In this document: positions 30,620 to 41,597 of the stretch, piece after piece
Numbering within the stretch: position 1 is the stretch's first letter
Layout: every line of letters starts with the position of its first letter
NCBI GenBank assembly: GCA_948567375.1
Contig: OX419755.1
Location: forward strand, 84,586,218 to 84,650,217
Direction: 5' to 3'
DNA length: 64,000 bases
DNA from: Lunularia cruciata
Taxonomy: Eukaryota; Streptophyta; Marchantiopsida; Lunulariales; Lunulariaceae
Notes under the pieces: model-generated
Told to the model about the DNA's origin: nothing
The model's input: the letters and a program-made list of their open reading frames with translations, nothing else
The model's database searches: none
Program-made: the position numbers and the translations under genes

Positions 30620-31010
30620 GAGTTGTGCTTTCTTTGTCTTTTGTCACTTTGAGTTTCTACCAAGAAATCACACCTCCTGCATGCACCTGTCACTGTCAAT
30701 CAAACTTCACGCGTATGGGCCGCCAGTTTTGAACGGTCCCTTCTTGAATTTCTTGCCTGGACGAAAGGTTGTTAGATTGACTTCGCCTCGGGTTGAGCTC
30801 CTCTCGATATGAAGACTCCTTACTTCGGGTTGTATGCTGATAGGGCATTTCTGAGTACTTTGCCTTATGACCCGAAGTCACTTTACTTTGGGTTTCATCC
30901 CAAAGACTCTTTTTTTTGCCTTCTTTGGCCATACAAGGGCAATCCGACTTCTCTATACACTTCTTCTTCTTTATTTTGAAAAAAACCAAAAATATAGGCA
31001 CCACAATTGT

Positions 31011-31588
31011 GAAAATATGGTTTGCAAAGAGGCCACTTGGGAGATTGGGATCTCCAATTACCTTGGTTAGCCATGGGCTATCAGTTCAGCTGGCAAGCCT
31101 CCTTAGCATCCTTTTATCCATACTTTCTACTCTATGGACAAGATCTAGATTTACTTGCAGCCATTTGTTGAGATGTTACTGTAGTTTTGGACTTGGATGA
31201 CCCCAATGTATAGATGAGCATATGTTCTCATCGGGTAGAGATCTTTCATAGAATGATGCCAATGGCCTTTGAGAACTTGGCAATTGCTCAGCATAAAGAT
31301 AATTTAAGATATGCTACCATTCAAGGAGGAGGTTATAGAGCCTCAATCCGTTGATTTCATCCATGGGACTATGTATATCTACAATAGACAACACCGACAG
31401 CACTTGATGTTTTCACAGGCCGCACTATCTTGAGAGTGCATGAGGTTTTGCTATCTGGAGTCCTTGTGTTAGAAGGACATGATGGTGTTGTTTGGAAGGA
31501 TCATGTGCACAATTGTGCACCATGCCACCTCCCAAACATTGATGGTATTATGGACCCAAGCTTGGCACTTGTACGTGCAGGCTTGAGG
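31011..31588 (+). pseudogene. G2 integrase, C-terminal part
   Basis: It resumes the frame broken at 14533: after the duplication the text reads DWDLQLPWLAMGYQFSWQAS, then YFLLYGQDL, LDLDDPNV, MPMAFENLAIAQHKDNLRY, DYVYLQ, TALDVFTGRTILRVHEVL and GVLVLEGHDGVVWKDHVHN. The last part is the SH3-like C-terminal domain of gypsy integrases. A Cys pair (NCAPCHLP) precedes the PHD finger. Stops again sit at expected Gln codons (SIR-stop-FHPW, YLQ-stop-TTP). Confidence 0.85.
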
Positions 31589-31726
31589 TGTATGTTATGT
31601 GGCTCTTCTGGTGGAGCTACTACTATGTTAGTGTGTGATAATTGTTTGAGAGGATGGCATATGGCATGTATGACTCCTCCTCTCACGGTGGTTCCTCAAG
31701 GATAGTGGTTATGTCCTAGATGTACT
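31589..31726 (+). pseudogene. PHD finger at the C-terminus of the G2 polyprotein
   Basis: Zinc ligands in C4HC3 order: CMLC, 11 residues, CDNC, four residues, H-x2-C, 14 positions, CPRC. The intervening text has the PHD signature residues: MLVCDNCLRGWHMACMTPP, LTVVPQG and WLCPRC. One TAG (31703-31705) stands just before the conserved Trp. The domain is in frame with the integrase C-terminus and is followed by a stop and the polypurine tract, so it is the end of the polyprotein and not a host gene. PHD fingers bind histone H3 tails; here it could have guided integration or tethered the methyltransferase, which is inference. Confidence 0.9.
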
Positions 31727-31901
31727 TGACCTATAGCTAGTTCATTCTTTGTATGGTATAGATTGCAGACAGGCAACTAATGATGGGGCTCCATAGCACC
31801 CGGCCTCTTGATCTTTGCCTATTATAGGGTATACCATATACTTAGAGTAGATGGTTTTCTAGAGTTAGAAGGACCTAACCACCAGCTAGGGGGGGGGCCA
31901 T
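31727..31901 (+). other. G2 3' untranslated region and polypurine tract
   Basis: No ORF. It ends in ccagctagggggggggcca, a purine run with a nine-G core (31889-31897), directly before TGTGGCACTTTAG. This is the expected plus-strand primer site. Confidence 0.7.
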
Positions 31902-32530
31902 TGTGGCACTTTAGAGTCTATGTATGATTTATGTGTGAGTTGTGCTTCTATAGTGTATGATGTTGATAGCTGTCACACCATTTGTAGTGTTGCATCTAGA
32001 TTGCTCGGACATTGGAGTTCCAGTGATAGTAGTTAGAGTTATTTCAGCAGTTTCTCAGATATTACTTTTTGACGGTCAAATTTTGTGTTCAAGGTATTGA
32101 CTTCACGGAGGGGCCCACCATCACTTTGCACCATTTGCATCATCAAGTGTGCCATCAGCGGGACCGTTAGGGTTTTAGACCTAGCTCAAGTCCATGGGGT
32201 ATATTTTCAAAGTGCAGCTCCAGAGAGCTCGCTTCTCTTATGTTGAGCCTTCAAGTTCCTGGCTATGGTGGACATAGGCCAGCAAGCGCCACTTGGATTC
32301 TCTTAGCTAGAGTGGGTGTGGCTTGAGTGTATTTAGTGCCCAATTGTTGGCAGTTTATAGAGTGATAGATCAAGTACTAATCTGAGTTGAGTTGAGTTGA
32401 GAGTGGTAAACAATCTGATTATTGTGGCACTTTAGAGTCTATGTATGACTTATGTGTGAGTTGTGCTTCTATAGTGTATGATATTGACAGCGATGTATGT
32501 TATGTAGCAATGTATATATGCACAATAGTG
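31902..32530 (+). repeat. G2 3' LTR (boundary uncertain) with internal direct repeat
   Basis: It begins TGTGGCACTTTAGAGTC right after the polypurine tract. The first 68 bases recur, with few changes, at 32423-32490. A diverged reverse-strand copy of 32150-32530 lies at 53030-53455. I cannot fix the LTR end because no 5' LTR of G2 is in the window. No ORF is evident. Confidence 0.55.
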
Positions 32531-33176
32531 TGCACTCAAGGTGTGATTGGGTTTATGCTAGGAAGCATTGGTGTGCGGTAAGATAGATTTTAACTAAAGG
32601 ATGTATGTTCATGTGGTTGTAAGGTGTGGATGCACTTTGGCATTTGCTAGTGTGCACTCAAGGCATCTTGATAATGATAAAGAGTATGAGTCCAAAGCTT
32701 TAGATGTTACTTATTGCAAATTAAATTCATCATTTTAACAAATATGAAATTTTAAAATCATCATAATCTATTCATCAATCTATATTTTTTACAATTTGAG
32801 AATCCATAAGTCCATAAACTTTACTATATTATAATTCATCATTCCATACATTTCACACTTTCATCATTCCATACACTTTACATGGGTAGAAAAATTCCCA
32901 AAGATATGTATTAAAAAGAATAATGAAATGTACATATGAAAGTACTCCTATATGAGGAGGAAAATATCAAGTGCAATATACTGGAACTAAGGTGCTCAAG
33001 AGCACCATCAAGGTGCACAAATAAGTTATTGATCCACACTAAAGTATAAAGCTACATCCACCACCTCCTAAGTGATGCAAGGAGGAATCTTGTAAAGATG
33101 CTAAATTGTCACATGGATCTGCATTATGATCTGTAAGATGACCTGATGTCCACTACTTGGTGAAGAAGCCTGTGGT

Positions 33177-33180
<4 letters not shown>

Positions 33181-33221
<41 letters not shown>
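33181..33221. repeat. (TG)n microsatellite
   Basis: Twenty uninterrupted TG units followed by TATTTTGG. Confidence 0.98.
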
Positions 33222-33223
<2 letters not shown>

Positions 33224-34424
33224 TTTGGCTCTAAATCTATCTAGTGGAGATATCAAAAGGTCTCATAATGAATTTTGTGATGCACCTACTTTGGTATGAA
33301 AGTGATTAATTCTAGGATGATGGATAGTATCATGAGCATGGTTCATATGAGAAGAAAAAAACATAATTATCAACAATCAATATATCTCAAAGAGATAGTC
33401 CTATAGTGGTAAAGTTCAATATGGTCTAAGCAAGTAACCTCTATAGGACTCCATGTATCCATACCCTTGGTCAAGAAAGGCTATGAGGCATGCTTTGAAG
33501 TGTACTCCCTCCCATAGAAATTCCTCATCCCACATGGACCAAAGGAGGTGCTCTAAATCTACCCTCATGTTATCCACTAAATGATAACCTCAATCATACT
33601 CACATAATATGAAATGAACTCTTTAACTCTTGGTTGTTGTACACATCACAAAGTACTCCTACTTCTATAATGCATCCATCCATGCCATTTTATGAACTCA
33701 CCTCATTGGGTAAAAAGAAAATTGCTCTCCCACATAATATTTACTAGACAATTAATGTCCAAAATTAAGATATTCTTTGGCTATCTCCAATATAAAGGAT
33801 GCAAGAAATGATCTACCTTGATAATTGCATTCTCAACCTCACATCCTCAAACATAGAAACCTCATCTCTCAATATTATTTTCCTCTCCTCAATGCACTTG
33901 GTCTTGGTCTCCACATCCTTATAAAAAAAGATTGGAGGAGGAAGAGATAGATCATATGTAACCCATGGTCTCTATGACACTTTATTTATAACCATTGTCA
34001 CCACACTAGGCTCTTTCCTAGGCTGCCTTGATGCATGACTATGAGGCATATGAGTTAGTGTTGCTTGAGATTGTATCTCTATAATAGTTTAGGTCTCATG
34101 AGATTTCATATCTACCCACTAGTCTAATTTACTTGGGTGACCCTCTCTATATTATCAATCTGAGAACCTATATGTATTGCTATCTTTAGTGAAGCATGTG
34201 AACTTGTATCATGTCTATAGCTCTCTGATCACCCTCCAATCTCTCCATAGTAATAGCAAAATCTCTCTTGATAGGATCTTCTTATTGCTTATAACCTCAA
34301 CCAATGCCAATCTCTCTATCACCAGCATATCTAACTTGGCCAATCTCTCTCTCATCATGAATTGATCTTCCTTTGTTGCTAGATTATGCTCTTTCTTTAG
34401 AAGAAGCTACTTCTTTGCTCCTAA

Positions 34425-34425
34425 T

Positions 34426-34456
<31 letters not shown>

Positions 34457-34457
34457 T
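34425..34457. repeat. (CT)n microsatellite, interrupted
   Basis: A run of CT units with one TT interruption near 34441. On the reverse strand it reads as an Arg-Glu repeat and is not evidence of coding. Confidence 0.95.
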
Positions 34458-36359
34458 TACTCCCCTAGACTGTGGTAGCTCCACATCACACCCTTATCTC
34501 ACAATGGGTAGTGGATGCTCCTCTACATCAAATCTCACTACTCCATTATTGAAGACAAGGCCCTCTAGTGGTTTAATATGGGGACTCACTACTCCACCAT
34601 CAATTGCATTGATATCTATATGGTCAACTTGGGAACTCCTTACTCCACTATCAAATATTGGGTCCTCTAGGGTAAAAATATGAGGGCTCACTACTTCATC
34701 ATCAAATGTAAGGTAACTAGAGGGTCAATATAGGGATGGTAACTTGTGCTCAATTCATTATCAACATCAAACAACCTTCTTGGAATAAAACCAATGAGAA
34801 CTTACAAAAATTAATTTATTAAGTGTAGAAAGTGTGTATGTATGTGAAACATAAAGCTAAACTTAAACTCTACTCTCATCCACCCTCCTTATCCCAATCT
34901 TGATCTTGTTCTAATTCTGATTCCTCTTCCTCAAAATCATGGAAGAAGATATCCTTGTCTTCCTCTTTGATGCTCTTGTACAATGCCTCATCCTTACCCA
35001 TGAACGCTTTCTCCACAAAATGATGGGTTAGAATCTGTCCTACAAATATCACCTTGAATCATCAACCATCTAGATACAAGAGCTACTCCTATAAGACCAC
35101 TGACTTGGCCTTATAACAAGCATCACCAACTCAATCCACTCATAATCCTTTGTGTGTGCATACCTAACCTTTGTCTTCACATTGAGGATGATGTGCCTAT
35201 GCACCATCTTGGGCTTCTCAGACAGAATGAGGAGCACACACATCATTTGGCAAAAAAGGTCTTAATGCAAGATATACACATTGATGTGCCAAATATCTCC
35301 TAGCCATTTTGTCTCACACTTAAACAATCCTCCGTAGCAAAGTAAGGAATAAACCTCCTTCTTCCTATTTAGCACCTTTACAAGCAATTTACTCCTAGAT
35401 TATGCTCATAGTAGAGTAAGGATCTTCTAAAAAATCTCCTTATATGTGTTTGATGATCTCCAAATGTTGACAAGCTCAATGCATAACAAAACTCAAAGAA
35501 AAATCAAAAATAACAAGCTAAAATGGAAATAAATGTGTTGGGTATGCAATGGTATGTGCTAGTGTGTGTTAAAAAAATTATACTATGCACTCAGACAATC
35601 ACTATGTACTCTCTAGTAGTCAAGTTATATGTTGGGTGAGAAAGGATGTGAATTGATGTTCATTAGCATTTCACAAGTTGCATTCAAGGAGGTGTGTGCT
35701 TGGGCTTAATGTGAGAAGACATTATGGTATGCATTGGGATGTATTCTTGGGTTTAGAGTTTTCATTGGGGTGTTTGTGAGTGTGCATTGCATGAAACGTG
35801 GGATAGTGGTAGGGACAAATTGCAAAATCAATCATTGTTCAAGTTACTAACATTAGCAAAATCAAATTGCAAGTGCAAGTAGTGGCATAGCCAACAAGGG
35901 GCAAGTTTAGCGGTGATTGCCTTTCCTAAATAAATATTATTAGGGGATTTTTCCAATTAAAAAAACAGTAGTGTTTAGGGCTTGAATTTGAACTTGCAAG
36001 CTGCAAGTGGTGACTTTGGCATTCTAAGTGGCATCCATATTCATCCAATCTTGCCATAATCATAGGTCCATTACATAATGACATTCTCATTGCCTTTGTT
36101 TTTCTTAGCTGCATATTCTTTTAAGGCATCAGCAATTGGTTGAGTGTGCTCTACTGTAAGTACATGAACCTGACAATGCATTAACTCTAGCCAAATATGC
36201 TTCTTTTGATTGTTCTTGCAAATGTGCTTGAGCTAAAATATCCATGGTGATAGATTGATTTGAAAAAGACCAAGCTCTTTGTGAAGCAATTGATTTACTT
36301 GATTTCAATGTTTGTGATAATCATGGTAAGCTTATTTATAGCAAGGATTGTTTTACCCT

Positions 36360-38960
36360 CAAATGGATTTCTTGTGGTCAAGATCTGGAAAAACTAAACA
36401 TAGATTTCTTGCCAAGTGGTATAATTAATTTGATTAACAAGAGTATAGTCCTTCAAAGAATGCTTCCTATTTCTTTCCTTGCTTTGTAATAACCAAGGCA
36501 ACCAATAGCTCTTGTAGTGGTGTTTGCTTGTTTGCAAATGAAGGTTTTCAAAATTGGAAGAAAGTGGGAAGGAAAGATTATGCATTCAAGAAGCATGAAG
36601 GTGCAAACCATCAATCAGCTCACAATTGTGTAGAGCAAGCTTACAAAGATTTTGATGAAAGATATGGATGCAACCCATTGAGTGATTGAAAGGCAAATTG
36701 ACTCAGATGTCCATGATAACACAAAATGGTTATTAGCTTCAATAGATTGTGCTTTCTTCTTGGTGTGTCAAGGAATAGCATTTAGAGGTCATGTTGAGAT
36801 TTTAGGCTCCAACACCAGGGGAAAATTTCTTGAACTTGTCCAATTCCTTCCAAATCATAGCAAAGTTATTGAACAAGTTGTGTTATCCAATGCTCCTTTG
36901 AAATAACAAGTTGACTTTACCTAACATTCAAAAAGACATTTGTTTTGCATTTTCTATAAAATTATGCCAAATCATCATGAAGGAATTAGAAGATTCCTTG
37001 ATAACACTTCTTGTCAATGAAACATTTGATATTTCATGGAAAGAGCAGATGTCTAATACTTTGGTTTGTTGATGCACATGTGGCAATTCATAAGTGTTTC
37101 ATCAATGTTGTTCATATCAAGGACACTTGTTCTCAAACATTGATGATAAAGATAGAGGCTTGCTTTGCAAACCATGGTTTGACTATTCAACACCTTTGTG
37201 GACAAGGTAACAATGGCAGATCCAACATGCAAGGAGAATTTAATGGTTGCAAATCCTTGGTTCTTGCTCAAAATGGGAATGCCTCTACTTTCATTGTTGG
37301 GCACATTAGGGCATCTCAATTTGGGAGTTATTGGGTCCTATAATTTGCCATAAGAAAGAATATGAAGTCTCATATTTTATGGTAGATGGAATAGGAGTAC
37401 ACAATCGGAATGATGAGGTGAGCACCATATCCTATAACTTTTTTGACGGTGACAAAAGTCAACCTATAAATTTGTTATGGGGTTTAGGGTGTGTATGGGA
37501 GCTGATAAATATTAATTAGGGGCAAAGCAATGTCCTCTTACTTCCATATGTACACTACTCACAAAACCACATGTAATAATTACATGCATTCTTAAATTTG
37601 CATGCATGACTCTTAAATCTCCTTTTGTCCCATAACCCTTCCTTGATTTTATCCCAAAAATAATGAAACATCATGTATCATCATAATGCTTTTGTATGGA
37701 AATTTCAAGAATTGCATCCATTTGGATTTGTAGGATTTTATTTTATAGGACTACCTTAATTGCCATAATCTTTCCAATTGAGATGCACTGTTGTTTGCAG
37801 CTTGATCTTGTAGCAGCTTCCAAGAATAATCTTGTGCATTGTATAAATGAAAGGGTTAGATATTACAACACAAATAATCCAAAGTTGTGGTGAATTATCA
37901 TTGGATGAAATTGAATCTAGAAGAAGAAAAAACAAGAGATACCATTGAGTGAGAGTTGGCAACACCTGATGGAATTTGCATTATTGCCCAATTGTCAACA
38001 TGATCTGGATGTTTTCCTTGGTTGTTTCCATGATTGAGAATGTCATTGATGATGTAGCTACCATTGATAAGCAAGTGGAAGTAAGTTTGGTGCTTGAATT
38101 GCTTATATAGTTTGACTTCACTTTTTGCATGTCCTTGATGAAGGACATTCTTGGCATTATAAATGACCTTTCTTAAGCTTTGCAAAGAAAAGATCATGAC
38201 ATCAATGTAATGCTGTTAGTAGAAATTGCCAAGCAATGTCTACATGAGATGCAAAATTTTGGTCTAGCTACAATTGATCAACCAATATTAAAGAGTTCTT
38301 CCATGCATTAACATCTTCTTACTTTGAGATTGTCATCCCCCAAATGAACAAACCTTATTTGGCCAAGGGACTGCCACATCAAAATGCAACCAAAATCAGC
38401 AATAAGCATCATAATATGATAGAGATCTTCAATATTGTGATGGATGAATCTATCAAAGAAATGAACTGTCATTTTTATAATCAGGCTACAAACTCTTAAT
38501 TTATTGTACTAATTTTGATCCGTGTGACATTATGATTGATTTAATTTTAAAAAGTTGGTAAAATTGGCTCAAATATACCACAAGGACTAAATGATATCAA
38601 GATGTATCATTTATTGAGCCAACTTCAAAATTACATTGTTGATGTTTGTTCAAACCCGCATTTGCACAACATGAACTAGACCAAAAACGTTCCAGATCTA
38701 AGCCAGAAATTGGTGTTTTTGAACAAGCATCTTGCATATTTGCTGGTGTATAGGTTATTGACTCTGGTTCTAACTTTGCTTATATCTACAACCTCTTATG
38801 AACAATCATTCTCTATGATAAAAATCATCAAGAGTTGACAATGAAACTCAATGTGCAATGTATGTCTCAATGACCTTCTATTACTTTATCATTGAAAAAG
38901 AATATCTTCCATGCTAGATGTGAAAGACATCATAAATCTCTTTCAAATAATGCAAACTTT
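36360..38960 (+). pseudogene. Decayed hAT transposase (TTF-type zinc finger, DUF4371-like, hAT dimerisation)
   Basis: Three regions in the right order. TTF-type zinc-finger end near 36510-36650: CLFANEGFQNWKKVGRKDYA, FKKHEGANHQSAHN. Middle domain at 36682-37290: LVCQGIAFRGHVEI, NTRGKFLELVQFL, QVVLSNAPLK, then CFINVVHIKDTCSQTLM, ANHGLTIQHLCGQG, NNGRSNMQGEFNGCKSLV. hAT dimerisation region near 38745-38940: YRLLTLVLTLLISTTSYEQS, FSMIKIIKS, VKDIINLFQIMQ. Frames shift and stops are common. Between GEFNGCKSLVLAQN and LQLDLVAASKNN about 490 bases are foreign. hAT transposases cut and paste DNA; this one is dead. I found no clear terminal inverted repeats. Confidence 0.82.
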
Positions 38961-39564
38961 CCCTAGTACTATAGCACCATAAAGTGGCAATATGTACAAA
39001 TAAATATCAAATGAAATACTTTTCTGCAATGCTTAAAACCAGCCTACATCTACAAGGATTGCACCCCCTCCAAGCCAAAATTTGTGGCTCCACCATTGAG
39101 TGCAAGAGCAATGAGCTTACATTAGGCTATGGGTATTCCATCCCTATGCAGAATTTTAATCCCATTGCATTGAAATCCCAAATTTGAAAATTGCCTCCAG
39201 GGATTCTCACTTTTGTCTAGTTGAGCAGACCACTCAAGGTAAGTCATATGATTATTAATGGTATGAAAAACCAATAAGCAATTCCCCTTTGTTTAAAACT
39301 ATCTATGTTCTTATCAATAATTCTCTTGTAATCATGGACTTTGCTCAAAATTTACCTCCACCTCTGATTTTTTCTCCTAAGTGGGGAAATTTCAACCTCC
39401 TCAAAATGTCAGAGTTAAATCCTCTTTTCAAAATTCAGCCTCCTCAACATGTCTCCCATAATGTTTTCCTCCTTAGAATTGAAATTTCTCTCTTGATATG
39501 CATGTTTGCTTCCTCAATATCTAAATGCCTTTCTAAAATATCTATCTTCTCTTGAAATCTTACC
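38961..39564. other. Intergenic DNA without recognised genes
   Basis: Short ORFs only. From about 39340 to 39560 it is rich in pyrimidine phrases of the form cctcct...aaaattt, which continue beyond element C from 51893, showing that C inserted into this repeat. Confidence 0.6.
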
Positions 39565-39954
39565 TACCTTGTGGTACACACATTTTTTGTTTTCTATTGT
39601 TTTATTAGCATTTTAAAGTAGAAATAGAGGGTTAGAACCTAAAGAGGGCTAACTTGGGAAGAAATAAGAAGAAGTGGGGAGGTGAAGTAAAACCTGAAGT
39701 CTACCTTGGATCAAGACGTGAAGTAAGAACCCAAAGACAAAGACGGAGAGAGAGAGAGACTTCGTATCAGGCGGTGTGAGCGGATCTGAAGAACCTGTAA
39801 CAAACGTCTTTGGATTAGGCACAATCAAGAAAGTACACGGGAAGAAAGTAATGACCTCGGGATCAAGAACTTCTTGATAGTGACAAGCAACAACTTCACC
39901 GAATCAAAAATTTGAGAGGAGGAGCGACTAAAGAGTGATTGATTGGCGTAGGAC

Positions 39955-39960
39955 TATAAA
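39955..39960 (+). promoter_or_regulatory. TATA box of the LTR-internal gene (5' LTR of C)
   Basis: TATAAA, 34 nt before ATG at 39989. The 34-nt spacing is the same in the 3' LTR of C (48530 to 48564) and in the LTR at 55350 (55686 to an ATG-derived ATA at 55720). Confidence 0.6.
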
Positions 39961-39988
39961 ATTACAAGTTGCGCAAGGAGGAGGAGCA

Positions 39989-40734
39989 ATGTCTAGTTAC
40001 TACCCGGTGCCTATTTAGAGTTAACCCAAAGTGATGCAAATTGCAAATCCGCAGGAAGAGGAATGGGTTAGGATTTTGGGGACGATCTTCCACAAGAGAA
40101 AAGTGAGGAAGCACATGATGACTCCAAAAGTGAGCAAGCAAAGTGCAGTGAGAGGGCTTGCAATTTGTAGATTAGAAGTAATAGTGCAGATTGAAGTCTT
40201 GACGAGACTTTGTATCACGTTCTTGGCCTGGAACTAGAACTTCAGTTTTCCAAGTTTCATGGTAGAAATTGTAGCAAGCAATTGTAAAGGTGGGCCAAAA
40301 CATGAGGGGAAGAGAGGGAATCCCGCTCGATGGACGGAGGTAGATTGGAGAGTAGTGTTGGGAAGGGAAGCCGGAGAGGTAGGAGGTACCACCTTCTATT
40401 AGAAGTGTGATGCTTCAGAAGAGACTGCCAAAGTAAGCAAGTGCTCAATCAACCCCGCACTTAGAACGGGTATATGGTTAATAGTTATAGAGACCCTGAG
40501 CGGAGAGGAAGTAAGCGTGATGATGGCCATGTTCAAACCAGAGCAAACCACCTATGTTACTATGCAACAAGCGGTGTTCTTTCACCAAATGTTTGCGGGA
40601 GAGGCAATAGATTGGGCAAAATGTTTGCATCAGAGAGTGGGGCAGATGATTCCAGGATGGAGAATGGATACGCCACCACATACTTTGTGCCATTTGCAGC
40701 GCACTTTTATTTTAGGTTGAACTTTCTGACTTGA
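39989..40734 (+). pseudogene. LTR ORF-a fragments, 5' LTR of C
   Basis: ATG at 39989 (MSSYYPVPI) meets TAG after nine codons. The protein can be followed as EEEWVRILGTIFHKRKVRKH, SKQSAVRGLAICRLEVIV, TYVTMQQAVFFHQMFAGEAI and, in another frame, LCHLQRTFI-like remnants of PHYFVPF. It aligns domain by domain with ORF-a of A (RRLDVIARI versus CRLEVIVQI; HQAVFFHKLFAG versus QQAVFFHQMFAG), though the nucleotide sequence differs widely. Confidence 0.65.
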
Positions 40735-41597
40735 TGATTGCAATGACTACAGGATTGAAAGGAGAACTTGCAGAGGTGCACGTCAAGTTGATACACTCCA
40801 AAGCAATTGCTATGGTGATGGAGCAAGAGTTGGAGAGCCTCAAGAAGAGAGCAGCGGAGAAAGATCAGGCCTAGCAAAGAGAGTTGACAGAGCGTACTAG
40901 AGAAGAAGATTGGTTGAGAGGGTTGATGCGAGTAGCAGAGGAACAACTCTCTGTGCATCGGAGGGAGAAGGAAGCATCAAAAGCTAAATTTGAAGATGAG
41001 CTCCAGATGTATCGTAGTGAATTGGAAGAAGAGAGAAAGAAGGAGAAGCTTACGGTTGTGGAAGAAACTAGTGAAGTAGAAGGCGTTGTCAATGAAATTA
41101 AGGCCATGCTGAGTATGGAAGTTGAATGTAAACTCAAAGAGGCAAGGTTGCATGAGCTGAAGATACTTATGCAAGAGATGCGCAAGAGGAAGACGAAGGA
41201 TATAGAATTAAATAATCTCTTAATTTTTCTGCAAGATCGTGTAGAGAGGAAAATGTTAGAGGTGGGGGACAATGTGTGTCTCAGACTAGATCTTATTAGG
41301 ATGGAGTTAGCTAAACTTTGTAGTGAGGTAGAAGAAGTACGAAGACCCAAAGTTGTAGAAGTAGGAGTGCATGTGTCTTTGGATTTGACATTTGACACTT
41401 TAGAGAAGAGTGGGTTGGGAGATAAAGCAGTAGAAAGGTTACCCATGACCTCAATTGTAGATCAGAGTGAAGACATAGTAGAATTGATATAAGAGTTAGG
41501 AGTTGTGAAACCCGAGGATAGAGTACTAATGAGTGAAGTTACTTTGGGTTCAGGTTTGAAAGCCAATGACAAGGTTGACATTGGATCAGATAAGTAA
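40735..41597 (+). pseudogene. LTR ORF-b, 5' LTR of C (N-terminally deleted)
   Basis: The frame 40884-41492 (202 codons) holds REEDWLRGLMRVAEEQLSVH, ELEEERKKEKLTVVEETSEV, EARLHELKILMQEMRKRKTK, MLEVGDNVCLRLDLIRMELA and DTLEKSGLGDKAVERLP. After a stop (41490-41492) the same frame continues to VTLGSGLKANDKVDIGSDK and TAA at 41597. The acidic part and first coiled coil were removed by the 935-bp deletion. It pairs residue by residue with ORF-b of A at the LHELKLLVQE and LEVxDN blocks. Confidence 0.72.

Larger units (their letters stand above)
29436..31005 (-). mobile_element. Minus-strand solo LTR of the A/C family, right part (5' half of the LTR)
   Basis: Continuation of 14534-16744 after element A. 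It starts with the GCAAC duplication of A and ends GGCACCACA, the reverse complement of the LTR start, followed by ATTGT (31006-31010). It holds the U3 start, a TATA box (30613-30619, reverse), all of ORF-a and the acidic start of ORF-b. Confidence 0.93.
7823..31901 (+). mobile_element. Element G2: decayed Ty3/gypsy element with DNMT and PHD domains, split by nested insertions
   Basis: Internal region about 7.6 kb once the insertion at 14534-31005 plus one target duplication is removed. Order along one polyprotein: gag, two CCHC knuckles, retropepsin, DNA methyltransferase, RT, RNase H, integrase, PHD finger, then a polypurine tract (31886-31900). The frame contains many stops, largely TAG where CAG (Gln) is expected, which points to C-to-T decay at methylated sites. 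I see no 5' LTR matching the 3' one, so the element is 5'-truncated or was itself interrupted by G1. It is unrelated in sequence to G1, A and C apart from the shared domains. Confidence 0.88.
32531..36359. other. AT-rich intergenic DNA, no gene identified
   Basis: It holds repeated phrases of the type tgtgctagtgtgcact, a (TG)n tract, a (CT)n tract and only short ORFs. On the minus strand between about 34700 and 33880 some pieces look protein-like (ERLAKLDMLVIERLALVEVI; also KMVHRHIILNVKTKVRYAHT near 35200), which suggests fossils of unidentified coding repeats. I cannot assign them to a family. Confidence 0.5.

Noticed and set aside
31430-31705. PHD-containing ORF as a host chromatin gene
   Set aside because: The frame is continuous with the G2 integrase C-terminus and is followed by a polypurine tract and an LTR, so it is the end of a retrotransposon polyprotein.
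33181-33221. Possible regulatory or recombination function of the (TG)n tract
   Set aside because: Simple microsatellite in intergenic DNA; nothing nearby supports a function.
34177-34365. Plus-strand ORF of 62 residues in the intergenic region
   Set aside because: Low complexity, non-unique, and the reverse strand looks more protein-like. Neither could be assigned to a family.
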